Shown: piece after piece, positions 41,572 to 49,765 of the stretch
Numbering within the stretch: position 1 is the first letter of the stretch
Layout of the letters: each line of letters starts with the position of its first letter
From: Hymenobacter jeongseonensis
GTDB lineage: Bacteria > Bacteroidota > Bacteroidia > Cytophagales > Hymenobacteraceae
Length of the DNA: 64,000 nucleotides
Assembly: GCF_015694725.1 (NCBI RefSeq)
Contig: NZ_JADQDQ010000003.1
Coordinates: 550,566 to 614,565, forward strand
Direction of reading: 5' to 3'
Notes under the pieces: model-generated
The model's database searches: none
Told to the model about the DNA's origin: nothing
The model's input: the letters and a program-made list of their open reading frames with translations, nothing else
Position numbers and translations under genes: made by a program

Positions 41572-41991
41572 ATGTCCCCTGCGCTTACTTTTCAATTTGC
41601 CTACCGGCCCGACCTCGACGTATTCACGGCCCGCTGGCTCACCTCTCACACCCTCAGCACCGACCGCGCCGAATACGAAACCGTGCTGCAAGCTCCCGAA
41701 GCCCTCGGCACCCCACATTGGCTATTCGACGTGCGCCGTCGACCCACCACCAACGTCGCCGCTGCCCGCTGGGTCACCACCGACTGGCTGCCCCGTGCCG
41801 CCGCTCTGGTGCGCCCGGCCCGGCTGCGTCTGGCCTTTCTGGTAGCCCCGTATCGGGCCGAGCACTTGCGCACCGACGACGAGCTGCGCGACATTATGAC
41901 CGCCGCTTATGCCCCCGGCCACCCCTTCGCCCTACGCACTTTCACCGACGAGGGCGCCGCCGTGAGCTGGCTGCAAGGCAAACTCAACTAG
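41572..41991 (+). CDS. Small cytoplasmic protein of unknown function (STAS-like size)
   Basis: 139 residues without signal or membrane helix. FQFAYRPDLDVFTARWLTSHTLSTDRAEYETVLQ, then HWLFDVRRRP and RLAFLVAPYRAEHL alternate strands and helices in the way of SpoIIAA/STAS-like small domains that are frequent in Hymenobacter, but no diagnostic Ser or motif is evident. The codon use matches neighbouring genes. It stands alone, with a possible weak terminator about 100 bases downstream. I do not assign a function. Confidence 0.7.
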   Translation: MSPALTFQFAYRPDLDVFTARWLTSHTLSTDRAEYETVLQAPEALGTPHWLFDVRRRPTTNVAAARWVTTDWLPRAAALVRPARLRLAFLVAPYRAEHLRTDDELRDIMTAAYAPGHPFALRTFTDEGAAVSWLQGKLN

Positions 41992-42295
41992 TCCGCGCCA
42001 CCCACCGCCTCATCACTGGAATACTACTCCCAACTGCGTAGCCGGTGCTGGGTTTCGGCCTGCTAGTGCGCGGTGTACCGGCGGCTGTGGCTCCGCCGCC
42101 GCGCCGTGTAGGCCGGCGGAGATTTTTGAGTTGATTAGGTGTAGGAAAGGAGTGCCGTTGGTTGCTGGCGCCAAATATGTTCTGGGTCAGCAGCAGCGAG
42201 CGGCGAGCGGCCAGGGCCCGGCGCAGCTCCGATGTGTTAGGGCATTGGCCGTTTGTCAGAGGCAGCGTCTTTCGTCTTCATTAGAATTGGGAAAA
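41992..42295. other. Intergenic, possible weak terminator only
   Basis: About 300 bases between convergent genes. CTCCGCCG (42091-42098) and CGGCGGAG (42114-42121) followed by ATTTTT could be a terminator of the preceding gene. Nothing else is seen. Confidence 0.5.
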
Positions 42296-42808
42296 TCAGT
42301 TGCCATCGTCTTCATCGGGGATGGAATGGAGGCGCTGGGCCAGGCGTTGCCGAATGCGATGCAGGCGCACACGGATGTTGCCCTCGCTCTGCTGGCAAAT
42401 CTTTGCAATGCGGGGGTATGGCAGCTCGTCGAGCACCAGCATCATCAAGAGGCGGTCGGCTTCGGGCAGTTGGGCCAAGGCGCAGTGTAGGCGGGCCAGC
42501 TGCACGTTGCGCGAGTCGGGCGGGGGCGCGGGCAAGTCGGGGAGGGCGGGGCCGGGGGCATCGGGGCGCCGCCGGGTTTGGCGCATCCATTGCAGGCAGG
42601 TATTCACGCTGATGCGGTAGAGCCAGGTGCTCAGCGCAGCTTCCTGCCGGAATTTGCCCAAGTTCAGCCACACCCGCAAAAACACTTCCTGGAGCAAGTC
42701 GTTGGCCGTATCAGGGTTGCCGCCGCAGTAGCCCAAGCACAGGCGTTGCACGCGGCGGCGATGCGTCCTGTACAACTCATCAAAGTGCGATGTTGCAGCC
42801 GCCGACAT
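42296..42808 (-). CDS. ECF-type RNA polymerase sigma factor
   Basis: 170 residues. Sigma region 2 is visible as FDELYRTHRRRVQRLCLGYCGGNPDTANDLLQEVFLRVWLNLGKF followed by STWLYRISVNTCLQWMRQ; a Pro-rich linker (APGPALPDLPAPPPD) leads to sigma region 4, LAQLPEADRLLMMLVLDELPYPRIAKICQQSEGNIRVRLHRIRQRL. It redirects RNA polymerase to a specific regulon. Unlike most Bacteroidota ECF genes, no anti-sigma or SusC/D-type gene is adjacent: upstream is an alpha/beta-hydrolase-fold gene in the same direction, downstream a small unknown gene convergent to it. Stimulus unknown. Confidence 0.92.
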   Translation of the reverse strand: MSAAATSHFDELYRTHRRRVQRLCLGYCGGNPDTANDLLQEVFLRVWLNLGKFRQEAALSTWLYRISVNTCLQWMRQTRRRPDAPGPALPDLPAPPPDSRNVQLARLHCALAQLPEADRLLMMLVLDELPYPRIAKICQQSEGNIRVRLHRIRQRLAQRLHSIPDEDDGN

Positions 42809-42905
42809 GCAGAAAGGGGGAAAGCAGGTTAGAATTCAAAATGCCTTCCGAGATAGAATGGCATGTATGGATTCTAATGTATGAATTTTCTTGGAAATTT
42901 CAGTA

Positions 42906-43823
42906 CTACCGCTTGTTCGGATAGGCCGTTAGGTATTGTTGAATGTTGGCCACGGTCCACTGCGGGTCGTCAAGCATCATAAACTCACGGGCCGTGTTGT
43001 GCAAACGGATTTCGGCCCCGGCCCCGGCCTTGGCAAACTGCCGTTCAAACAGGGGCTTCACTTTATCGGCGGTCAGGTCGGGCTGCACGGCCTTGCCGGC
43101 CACCCAAATGCCGAGCATCAGCACCGGCACGCGCAGCTGAGACAAGGCGGGGCGCAGGTCGGTGGCCATGCTCTCGTACACGATATTGGCCCAGGTGGTG
43201 CGGTCGGCCTGCGCGGCCCAGGCCAAAATGCGGCGCTGCTGCGTAGTATCAGCCGCCCAGGTGCCGATGAACATTTTTTGCTGTTCGAGAAATGTGGAAT
43301 GGGGCATGTTCACCATCATGGGCAGCATTTTATCCCGGGCAGGTAGCTTCAGCGAGTCGAGGGTTAGGCCGGGGTTGGCCACGGCAAAAGGTGCGGGCAG
43401 GGCCTCCAGCAGCACCAGCCCGCCGAAAAGCTCGGGAAAGTCGGTGGCGGCGCGCAAGGCCATCATGCCACCGGTTTGGTGGGCCACCAGCACGGGTTGT
43501 TTCAGCTTGTTGGCGCGCACGTAGTTGGCCAGCGCTTGGGCATAGGCGGCGTAGTACGAGGCGGTGGGCGCCAGGGCTAGTGGCGCGGTGCCGCCGGTGC
43601 CGGCCAGCGTCACCACATGGCACTGGTAGTTGCTGGCCAGCGCGGCGGCGGTTTCGCGCCACAATTCGCCGGGGGCCACGTAGCCCGGCACCAGCAGCAG
43701 GGGCCGGCCGCCCTTTTTTCCCATTACCTCCACCCGCAGGCCTGTGGGGGTGGGGGCCGTGGCCAAAGCCGCAGATTGCAGTAGCGAAACCAAGCAGACA
43801 AGCAATAGTAAGGAGCGTTTCAT
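42906..43823 (-). CDS. Alpha/beta-hydrolase-fold protein lacking the catalytic triad, secreted
   Basis: 305 residues with signal peptide MKRSLLLLVCLVSLLQSAALA. The fold is clear: PLLLVPGYVAPGELW, then the helix after LVAHQTGGMMALRAATDFPELFGGLVLLEA, and the C-terminal IRLHNTAREFMMLDDPQW. At the nucleophile elbow the expected Ser is Gln116 (A-H-Q-T-G), and the position of the catalytic His (usually in GHFPMLEDP) is Glu280. I find no clear acid residue in VPVLMLGIWVAGK either. It therefore probably does not act as a hydrolase and may bind a ligand or use different chemistry. It lies about 100 bases upstream of the sigma-factor gene, in the same direction. Confidence 0.85.
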   Translation of the reverse strand: MKRSLLLLVCLVSLLQSAALATAPTPTGLRVEVMGKKGGRPLLLVPGYVAPGELWRETAAALASNYQCHVVTLAGTGGTAPLALAPTASYYAAYAQALANYVRANKLKQPVLVAHQTGGMMALRAATDFPELFGGLVLLEALPAPFAVANPGLTLDSLKLPARDKMLPMMVNMPHSTFLEQQKMFIGTWAADTTQQRRILAWAAQADRTTWANIVYESMATDLRPALSQLRVPVLMLGIWVAGKAVQPDLTADKVKPLFERQFAKAGAGAEIRLHNTAREFMMLDDPQWTVANIQQYLTAYPNKR

Positions 43824-43919
43824 AAGAAAGAAGGATAAATATTTTGGTTGTCTTTCTGATGCCGCCCGGTTTCCATTGTTACAGGTGGGCAAGGAAATAA
43901 GTAGAGGTTTTTGGTCAGG

Positions 43920-43957
43920 AAAAGAAAAAGGCCCGCCAAACGTGCTGGCGGGCCTTT
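43920..43957 (-). terminator. Intrinsic terminator of the M14 peptidase gene
   Basis: On the minus strand AAAGGCCCGCCA pairs with TGGCGGGCCTTT and is followed by TTCTTTTCC. It lies downstream of the stop at 44072. Confidence 0.75.
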
Positions 43958-44071
43958 CGGGCTTTAAACTGAATTATTGTAGTAGCGCGTAGCCCGGAAT
44001 CTGGCCGTTGGGCAAGGCCAATACACTGGCCCAACCCACGAAGCGGCGCTGGCTTGGGCGTGGCGAGCTGC

Positions 44072-45829
44072 TTAGTTGGCCGCCAGCTGGCCTTGGCCCA
44101 GCCACCGCGCCACGGGGTAGCGGTTGAAGCCGGCTTCGTGTTGCGGCGAGTTTAGGTACACCCATTCCAGTTGAGCGGCGCCGTTGCCGGCGAAGGCAGG
44201 ATTCTGCTTTTTGAGCTGCTCGAGCCGCTCGCGCAGTTGCGGGTTGCGGCGGAGCAGGTCGGCGGCGAGGTCTTCGAACACATAGTCTGAGAAATGCTCT
44301 TTCTGCTGCAGCACACTGTCGAAAAAGCCCCAGGCAAAGAAAGAGTCGGTGGCCTGCGGCTCCAGTGTTTCCATTAGGTAGCGGATGGGCGAGTTCGCGG
44401 TGAGGTACACCACAAAGTCGCCAGGGTGGAAAGTGGCGGTTTCGGTGGCGGTGCGCAGCTTTATCTGGCTGTGCAGGTAGTGGCCCTCGTAAGCGCGCGG
44501 CGAAGTCTTGTAATCCTCGAAATAATAGACCTCCACTGGCGCGGTTACCTCCGCCGTGAGCGGCACTAGCGTGGCCCCGTTGCGGCGTAGTATTTCCGCC
44601 ACTTCGCCCCAGGCCTGCGGAATAACATAGGCGCTGGGCCGGCGCGCGCTCACGGTTGGTTTGTAGGTGTTGAAGTGCTTCACGGGGCGGGTGAAGGGCG
44701 CGGCGTGGTCGTAGTAGAGGCGGGGCTGGCCGCTCACTTCGCTTGGCTTGGTGCGGCCCTCGTAGCCCCGGAACTGCACGGTTTCGTGCTGGGTTTCGTC
44801 CAGGGCCCAGGCCAGGGGGAAGGCCGTTTGGGCCGCCAGGGCGGTATTGGCGGCTTCCTTGGCGGCGGCCAGGGCCTGCGACTGCTGCCCCACGGTTTCG
44901 AGCATGGTTTTCAGGAAATCATACGTGGCGTGCACGCGGGGCGCAAAGGCCTTGAGCATGTGCGTCTCAGGCATGAAACCGATGGTGTTGAACAGTGCCG
45001 CGTAGCCGGTGGAGTAGCGCGGCGTTTCCAGAAAAGCGCGCAGGCCGCTCTCCGGCGTTTGGCCGTCGAAGTCCACGTAGGGCGTCATGGGCCACTTTTT
45101 CTGCTCCATGCTTTTGTAGAGGGCCGGCAGCAGCTGGGTTTGCAGGTAGCTGCCCAGCGCCGGAGCCAGCTTGCTGTGCTGGGTGGCAATGAGCGTCATG
45201 GTGTACTGGTAGTCGGCCCCGTTGGAGGTGTGGGTTTCGACGAAAACATCGGGCTGCCACTTCTGAAACAGCGCCGCGAAGGAGCGGGCATTGCGCGAGT
45301 CCTGCTTGATGTAGTCCCGATTCAAATCCAAGTGCCGCGCATTGCCGCGGAAGCCGTAGGCGGCGGGGCCGTTCTGGTTGGCGCGGGTGGTGGCGTTGCG
45401 GTTCAGCATGCCGTCCACATTATACACCGGCACGATGACCACCGTGACGCCTGCGAGCAGCTTGCGCAGCTTGGGCTGCTGCACCAGGTCGCGGGCCAGC
45501 ATCATGCTGGCATCGATGCCTTCCGGCTCGCCGGGGTGAATGCCGTTTTGGATGAACAGCACGCGGCGGTTTTTGCGCCGCGTGCTGGCTGGGTCGGCGT
45601 CGCCGTCAGCCGAAAGCACCACTTCGTGCAGCGGCTGGCCCGCATCGGTGGGGCCGGCCTCGGCCATCTGCAGCTGCTGCGGATACGCTTTTGTCAGCTT
45701 TTGATAATAGGCAATGCACTCGGCGTGTGTGGCCGTGGTGTTGCCCCCGCCGGTTTCAAACGGGGTGCGCCATTCGGCGGGTGGGGTGGGCGTGGTCATC
45801 AGCAGAGCCGCGAAGAGTAACGTGAGCAT
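44072..45829 (-). CDS. M14-family zinc carboxypeptidase, secreted
   Basis: 585 residues from the ATG at 45829, which begins a signal peptide (MLTLLFAALLMTTPTPP); a longer frame adds 18 residues without signal character. Zinc ligands are seen in NGIHPGEPEGID (His98 and Glu101) and in the later VFVETHTSNGADYQYT (His). The PETHML segment with Glu is the probable general base. About 270 residues follow the catalytic domain without a recognised fold. It should trim C-terminal residues of peptides in the periplasm or outside. It is last in a minus-strand run with DoxX upstream, and has its own terminator. Confidence 0.9.
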   Translation of the reverse strand: MLTLLFAALLMTTPTPPAEWRTPFETGGGNTTATHAECIAYYQKLTKAYPQQLQMAEAGPTDAGQPLHEVVLSADGDADPASTRRKNRRVLFIQNGIHPGEPEGIDASMMLARDLVQQPKLRKLLAGVTVVIVPVYNVDGMLNRNATTRANQNGPAAYGFRGNARHLDLNRDYIKQDSRNARSFAALFQKWQPDVFVETHTSNGADYQYTMTLIATQHSKLAPALGSYLQTQLLPALYKSMEQKKWPMTPYVDFDGQTPESGLRAFLETPRYSTGYAALFNTIGFMPETHMLKAFAPRVHATYDFLKTMLETVGQQSQALAAAKEAANTALAAQTAFPLAWALDETQHETVQFRGYEGRTKPSEVSGQPRLYYDHAAPFTRPVKHFNTYKPTVSARRPSAYVIPQAWGEVAEILRRNGATLVPLTAEVTAPVEVYYFEDYKTSPRAYEGHYLHSQIKLRTATETATFHPGDFVVYLTANSPIRYLMETLEPQATDSFFAWGFFDSVLQQKEHFSDYVFEDLAADLLRRNPQLRERLEQLKKQNPAFAGNGAAQLEWVYLNSPQHEAGFNRYPVARWLGQGQLAAN

Positions 45830-45925
45830 GGACGAAAGTAGCGCGCCGCCGTGCTTCGCGTCTCCGCCCGATTCGTCTGCCACGAGCCCGACACCGGGCC
45901 GCCGGACCCGGCGGCCCGCTCTCTG

Positions 45926-46351
45926 CTACCTCAGCCGGCTGCCAAAAAGCCGTTCGTCGAAGCTGTAGCGGCCCGGCCCGGCTACCAGCAAGCCCAGGAA
46001 CACAAACGCCGATTCCAGCGCGTGCGAGTAGCCGCTGAAGCCGTCGCCCTTGGTAGCGTGCATCACCGTGGCCATAATCATGGTGATGAGCAGGCCGAAG
46101 CACGCCAGCCGAAACCAGAGGCCCAAGGCGAGCAGCAAACCGCCGCCAAACTCCGCCAGCGCCGCCAAAAAGCCCCAGAACGTGGGCGCAAACCCCAGCC
46201 CGACGCTGTCCATGACACCGCCGATGCCCGCCCAGGCCGTGGGGCCCCCGGCCAGCTTGGGAAAGCCGTGCACCATAAACATGACGCCGAGCCCAACGCG
46301 CAGCAGCAGTAAGCCCAGGTCGTGAAAGCGGTAGCGGTTCGTGAAAATCAT
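45926..46351 (-). CDS. DoxX family membrane protein
   Basis: 141 residues with four hydrophobic helices. LGLLLLRVGLGVMFMVHGFPKLAGGPTAW is the diagnostic start of DoxX, and FWGFLAALAEFGGGLLLALGLWFRLACFGL is its second helix pair, with the conserved Glu. The C-terminal SHALESAFVFLGLLVAGPGRYSFDE is also typical. DoxX-like proteins are implicated in redox or quinol-linked processes at the inner membrane, but their reaction is not settled. It precedes the M14 peptidase gene by about 96 bases and is divergent from surE. Confidence 0.93.
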   Translation of the reverse strand: MIFTNRYRFHDLGLLLLRVGLGVMFMVHGFPKLAGGPTAWAGIGGVMDSVGLGFAPTFWGFLAALAEFGGGLLLALGLWFRLACFGLLITMIMATVMHATKGDGFSGYSHALESAFVFLGLLVAGPGRYSFDERLFGSRLR

Positions 46352-46461
46352 TGGTTTGAAAAGTAAAGTGAGCGTTTCGGGCTGCTAGTTACAATAGCTC
46401 GTCCATAACGTTAAGTCCGGCTCCAAAACAATTTCCAGCCGCCAGCAGTAGGCGAGGGGCC

Positions 46462-46469
46462 TACCTTTG
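46462..46469 (+). promoter_or_regulatory. Putative -7 element for surE
   Basis: TACCTTTG matches TAnnTTTG exactly and lies 38 bases before the surE ATG. Confidence 0.6.
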
Positions 46470-46507
46470 CGCCTGGCCCGACCGGCTTTACCCATTTTGA
46501 TGCTTAT

Positions 46508-47368
46508 ATGACAGCTTCCCGCCCCCTTATCCTTGTTTCCAACGACGACGGCATCACGGCTCCCGGCATCCGTCACCTGGTCGAAATCGTGCACGCCCTG
46601 GGCGCGGAAGTGGTGGTAGTGGCCCCCGATGCTCCACAGTCCGGCATGGGCCACGCCATCACCATCGGCCAGGCCCTGCGCCTCACCAAAAACCCCGTTT
46701 TCGGTCCCGATATTGAGGCCTACGAATGCTCCGGCACCCCGGCCGACTGCGTGAAAATCGCCAAGCACTACGTGCTGAAGGACCGCACGCCCGATTTGGT
46801 GGTGTCCGGCATCAACCACGGGTCCAACGCGTCGGTGAACGTGCTGTATTCCGGCACCATGTCGGCTGCCATCGAAGCCGCCATTGAGGGCTTGCCCGCC
46901 GTGGGCTTTTCGTTGTGCGAGTATGGCCCGCAGGCTGATTTCTCGCACGTGGCCGAGTGGGTGAGCCAGGTGTGCCGCCACGCGCTGGCGCACGGCATTC
47001 CCGTGGGCACGGCCCTCAACGTGAACATCCCCAAAAACTCCGAAACGCCCATCGCCGGCTTGCGGCTGTCGCGCCAGGCCCGCGCCAAATGGCAGGAAGA
47101 GTTTGACCGCCGCCTCGACCCGTACCAACGGCCGTACTATTGGCTGGTGGGCTCGTTCGTCAACCTCGACCACGGCACCGACACCGACGAGTGGGCGCTG
47201 GCGAACAATTACGTGTCGGTGGTGCCTTGCCAGTTCGACCTCACTGCGCATCCCGGCCTGGAGCAGCTCAGCACCGATTGGCAGCTCCCCATGCCCGTAG
47301 CCGCCGAAGTGCCCGCCCCGCCGCAGCCCGTGCCTTCCGGCGACTACGGTCCTGCTTCGCTGGGCTAA
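46508..47368 (+). CDS. surE: 5'/3'-nucleotidase SurE
   Basis: 286 residues, slightly longer than average because of a Pro/Ala-rich tail (VAAEVPAPPQPVPSG). It removes phosphate from nucleoside monophosphates. The metal-binding start ILVSNDDGITAPGIRHLVE contains the two Asp, VVVAPDAPQSGMGHAITI the Ser and VVSGINHGSNASVNVLYSGTMSAA the Asn and Gly-rich loop characteristic of SurE. Soluble, cytoplasmic. The ATG at 46508 is preferred since the -7 element lies just before it. Next on the same strand is a histidine phosphatase, about 120 bases away. Confidence 0.95.
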   Translation: MTASRPLILVSNDDGITAPGIRHLVEIVHALGAEVVVVAPDAPQSGMGHAITIGQALRLTKNPVFGPDIEAYECSGTPADCVKIAKHYVLKDRTPDLVVSGINHGSNASVNVLYSGTMSAAIEAAIEGLPAVGFSLCEYGPQADFSHVAEWVSQVCRHALAHGIPVGTALNVNIPKNSETPIAGLRLSRQARAKWQEEFDRRLDPYQRPYYWLVGSFVNLDHGTDTDEWALANNYVSVVPCQFDLTAHPGLEQLSTDWQLPMPVAAEVPAPPQPVPSGDYGPASLG

Positions 47369-47485
47369 TCGGTTTCGCTGATAGTGGATGCTGCCGCGGC
47401 AGCTTCCGGCGGAGGCGCTTTGCCGATAATGATTTAATTTGTGGAGCAATCCAACTCCGCGTTCTCTTTCTTCAACACATTTTCC

Positions 47486-48076
47486 ATGACGGTACGCTTC
47501 TTTCTCAATTTCTTTTTGCTAGCCGGGCTGGTCATTTTGGGCTGCTCTGGAGCCCAGGCGCAGGCCCGGTCGCAGGGCAAAGCAAAGCCGCTGGTTACCA
47601 CCATTTACCTGGTGCGCCACGCCGAAAAAGACACCGTCAATAATCCGAAAGACCCGGCTTTGTCGGCGGTGGGCGAAGTGCGGGCCATTGCCTTGCGCAA
47701 AGAACTAGCCCGCCGCAAGCCGGTGGCCTTATTCACGACCGATACCAAACGGACGCGCTCCACGCTGGCGCCCCTGGCTGCCGCCGTCAAAGTAGAGCCG
47801 CAAGTGTATAACCCGAGAGAAACCACGACCCTGGCGCAGCGGCTGCGCCAGGAATACATGGGAAAAACGGTGGTGGTGGTGGGGCATTCCAACACGCTCA
47901 TTCCCTTGATTGAATCCCTGGGTGGAAGCTCCCCGGTCGAGCAAATCGGTGATAACGAATACGATTACCTGTTCACCGTCCGCATCACCGAAGGGGCGCT
48001 GCCCACAGTGGGGGTGCAGGGCTACGGCCCCGAGCGCCGCCTATTGCCCGCCGACAAAGTGCCTGCCGTGCGCTAG
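47486..48076 (+). CDS. Histidine phosphatase superfamily protein, exported
   Basis: 196 residues from the ATG at 47486, beginning MTVRFFLNFFLLAGLVILGCSGAQAQ, a signal peptide or lipoprotein signal (LGCSG). An earlier GTG-type start at 47441 adds non-signal residues. The catalytic motif TTIYLVRHAEKDT supplies the phosphohistidine; Arg in TDTKRTRSTLAPL and His in VVVVGHSNTLIPL complete the active site. It is shorter than phosphoglycerate mutases and probably acts on phosphate esters outside the cytoplasm. It follows surE in the same direction. Confidence 0.9.
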   Translation: MTVRFFLNFFLLAGLVILGCSGAQAQARSQGKAKPLVTTIYLVRHAEKDTVNNPKDPALSAVGEVRAIALRKELARRKPVALFTTDTKRTRSTLAPLAAAVKVEPQVYNPRETTTLAQRLRQEYMGKTVVVVGHSNTLIPLIESLGGSSPVEQIGDNEYDYLFTVRITEGALPTVGVQGYGPERRLLPADKVPAVR

Positions 48077-48136
48077 GCGCACCGGGCCACGTACTTTCGC
48101 GCTTAGCCCCTGTTTCGGGGCGTCACCTTCTGCTTT

Positions 48137-49588
48137 ATGAACAAGATGAATTCTGCCGCTTGGTCCCGGCGCACCGCCTTGGCCACGGCGGCCTTGATGG
48201 CTAGCCTGGCGCCCGCCCATGCCCAAAGAGCCGCCAAAGCGGCCAAAGCGGCAGCCACCGCCAGCCGCGTAGACCTCACCGATTCGCTGGCCCTGCGCAA
48301 AATATTCGATGAAGCCTTGCTGCGCGGCCAGAGCTACGAAAACCTGCGCTACCTCACCGGCACCATTGGGGCGCGGCTTTCGGGCTCGCCCCAGGCCCAG
48401 CAAGCCGTGGAGTGGGGCAAGCTCACCATGGAAAAAGCCGGATTCGACCGCGTTTACCTGCAGGAAGTGATGGTGCCGCACTGGGTGCGGGGCAGCAAGG
48501 AGCGGGGCGAAATTGTAGGCAACAAGGGCAAGGAAATCAAAGTGGCCTTGTGCGCTTTGGGCGGCTCGGTGGGCACCAACGGCAAGCTGAAGGCCGGCGT
48601 GGTGGAAGTGCGCAGCTTCGATGAACTAAGAAAGCTGCCCGAAGCAGCCGTGAAGGGCAAGTTCGTCTTCTTCAATCGGCCTTTCGACGATGCCCTGATT
48701 GAACCCGGCACTGCCTATGGCCGGGCCGGCGACCAGCGCCGCAGCGGCGCCATTGAGGCCGCGAAGCGCGGGGCGGTGGGCGCCCTGGTGCGCTCCCTCA
48801 CCAGTGCCCGCGACGACAATCCGCACACGGGCAACATGAGCTACGACCCGGCCGTGACCAAAGTGCCAGCCGCTGCCCTGAGCACCCTAGCCGCCGACCA
48901 ACTGAGCTTGTTGCTGAAGGCCAACCCCGGCCTGGAGTTTGAGTTGCAGATGGAATGCCAGACCCTGCCCGACGAGAAAAGCTACAACGTGGTGGGCGAA
49001 ATAAAGGGCTCCAAATACCCGGAGCAAATCATTACCGTGGGCGGCCACCTCGACTCCTGGGACTTGGGCCAAGGCGCCCACGACGATGGCACCGGCGTGG
49101 TGCAAAGTATGGAAGCCGTACGCTTGCTGCGCGCCACCGGGTTCCGGCCCGAGCGGACGGTTCGGGCGGTACTCTTTATGAACGAAGAAAACGGCAACCG
49201 TGGCGGCATCGAGTACGCCCGCTTGGCGGCCTTGAACAAGGAAACGCACATCGCCGCCATTGAGTCGGACGGCGGCGGCTTCACGCCCCGGGGTTTCAAT
49301 GTCGAGTCCGAGCCCGCCATCATGGCCAAAATGGCGGTGTGGGGGCCACTGCTACAGCCCTACCACGCCAACAGCCTCACCGCCGGCCACGGCGGCACCG
49401 ACATTGGCCCGTTAAAAGAGGCCGTCAAACCCAAAGCCCTTATCGGCTACGACGGCGACTCGCAGCGCTACTTCGACATCCACCACACCGCCGCCGACAC
49501 CTTTGACAAGGTGAACAAGCGCGAGCTGGAATTGGGCGGGGCCAGCATGGCTTCGCTGATTTATTTGCTGAGTAAATACGGTTTGTAA
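48137..49588 (+). CDS. M28-family metallopeptidase, secreted
   Basis: 483 residues with signal peptide (SRRTALATAALMASLAPAHAQ). An N-terminal part and an apical PA-like insert precede the catalytic domain. Ligands are in IITVGGHLDSWDLGQGAHDDGTG (His, Asp), FMNEENGNRGG (Glu pair), AAIESDGGGF (Asp) and DIHHTAADTFD (His), giving the co-catalytic two-zinc site. It should remove N-terminal residues from peptides in the periplasm. No link to neighbours is evident; it follows the histidine phosphatase after 60 bases. Confidence 0.92.
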   Translation: MNKMNSAAWSRRTALATAALMASLAPAHAQRAAKAAKAAATASRVDLTDSLALRKIFDEALLRGQSYENLRYLTGTIGARLSGSPQAQQAVEWGKLTMEKAGFDRVYLQEVMVPHWVRGSKERGEIVGNKGKEIKVALCALGGSVGTNGKLKAGVVEVRSFDELRKLPEAAVKGKFVFFNRPFDDALIEPGTAYGRAGDQRRSGAIEAAKRGAVGALVRSLTSARDDNPHTGNMSYDPAVTKVPAAALSTLAADQLSLLLKANPGLEFELQMECQTLPDEKSYNVVGEIKGSKYPEQIITVGGHLDSWDLGQGAHDDGTGVVQSMEAVRLLRATGFRPERTVRAVLFMNEENGNRGGIEYARLAALNKETHIAAIESDGGGFTPRGFNVESEPAIMAKMAVWGPLLQPYHANSLTAGHGGTDIGPLKEAVKPKALIGYDGDSQRYFDIHHTAADTFDKVNKRELELGGASMASLIYLLSKYGL

Positions 49589-49765
49589 GAGCGATTTATC
49601 GGCCAATAATTCAATTGTTAATTGAACACAATAGGGCTGTGTGGCTTCGAGTATTTGCACTAATACACAAGGTTGCAGTAGCAGACCCAGTTGAGATTTT
49701 AGGGAACACATAAGGCGCAGAAAAGGCCGGTGGATACGGCCTGATAATGCCGGAACAGATATCGT

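Noticed and set aside
44675..45820. 381-codon plus-strand frame antisense to the M14 peptidase gene
   Set aside because: Shadow of the peptidase gene, which has zinc motifs and a signal peptide.
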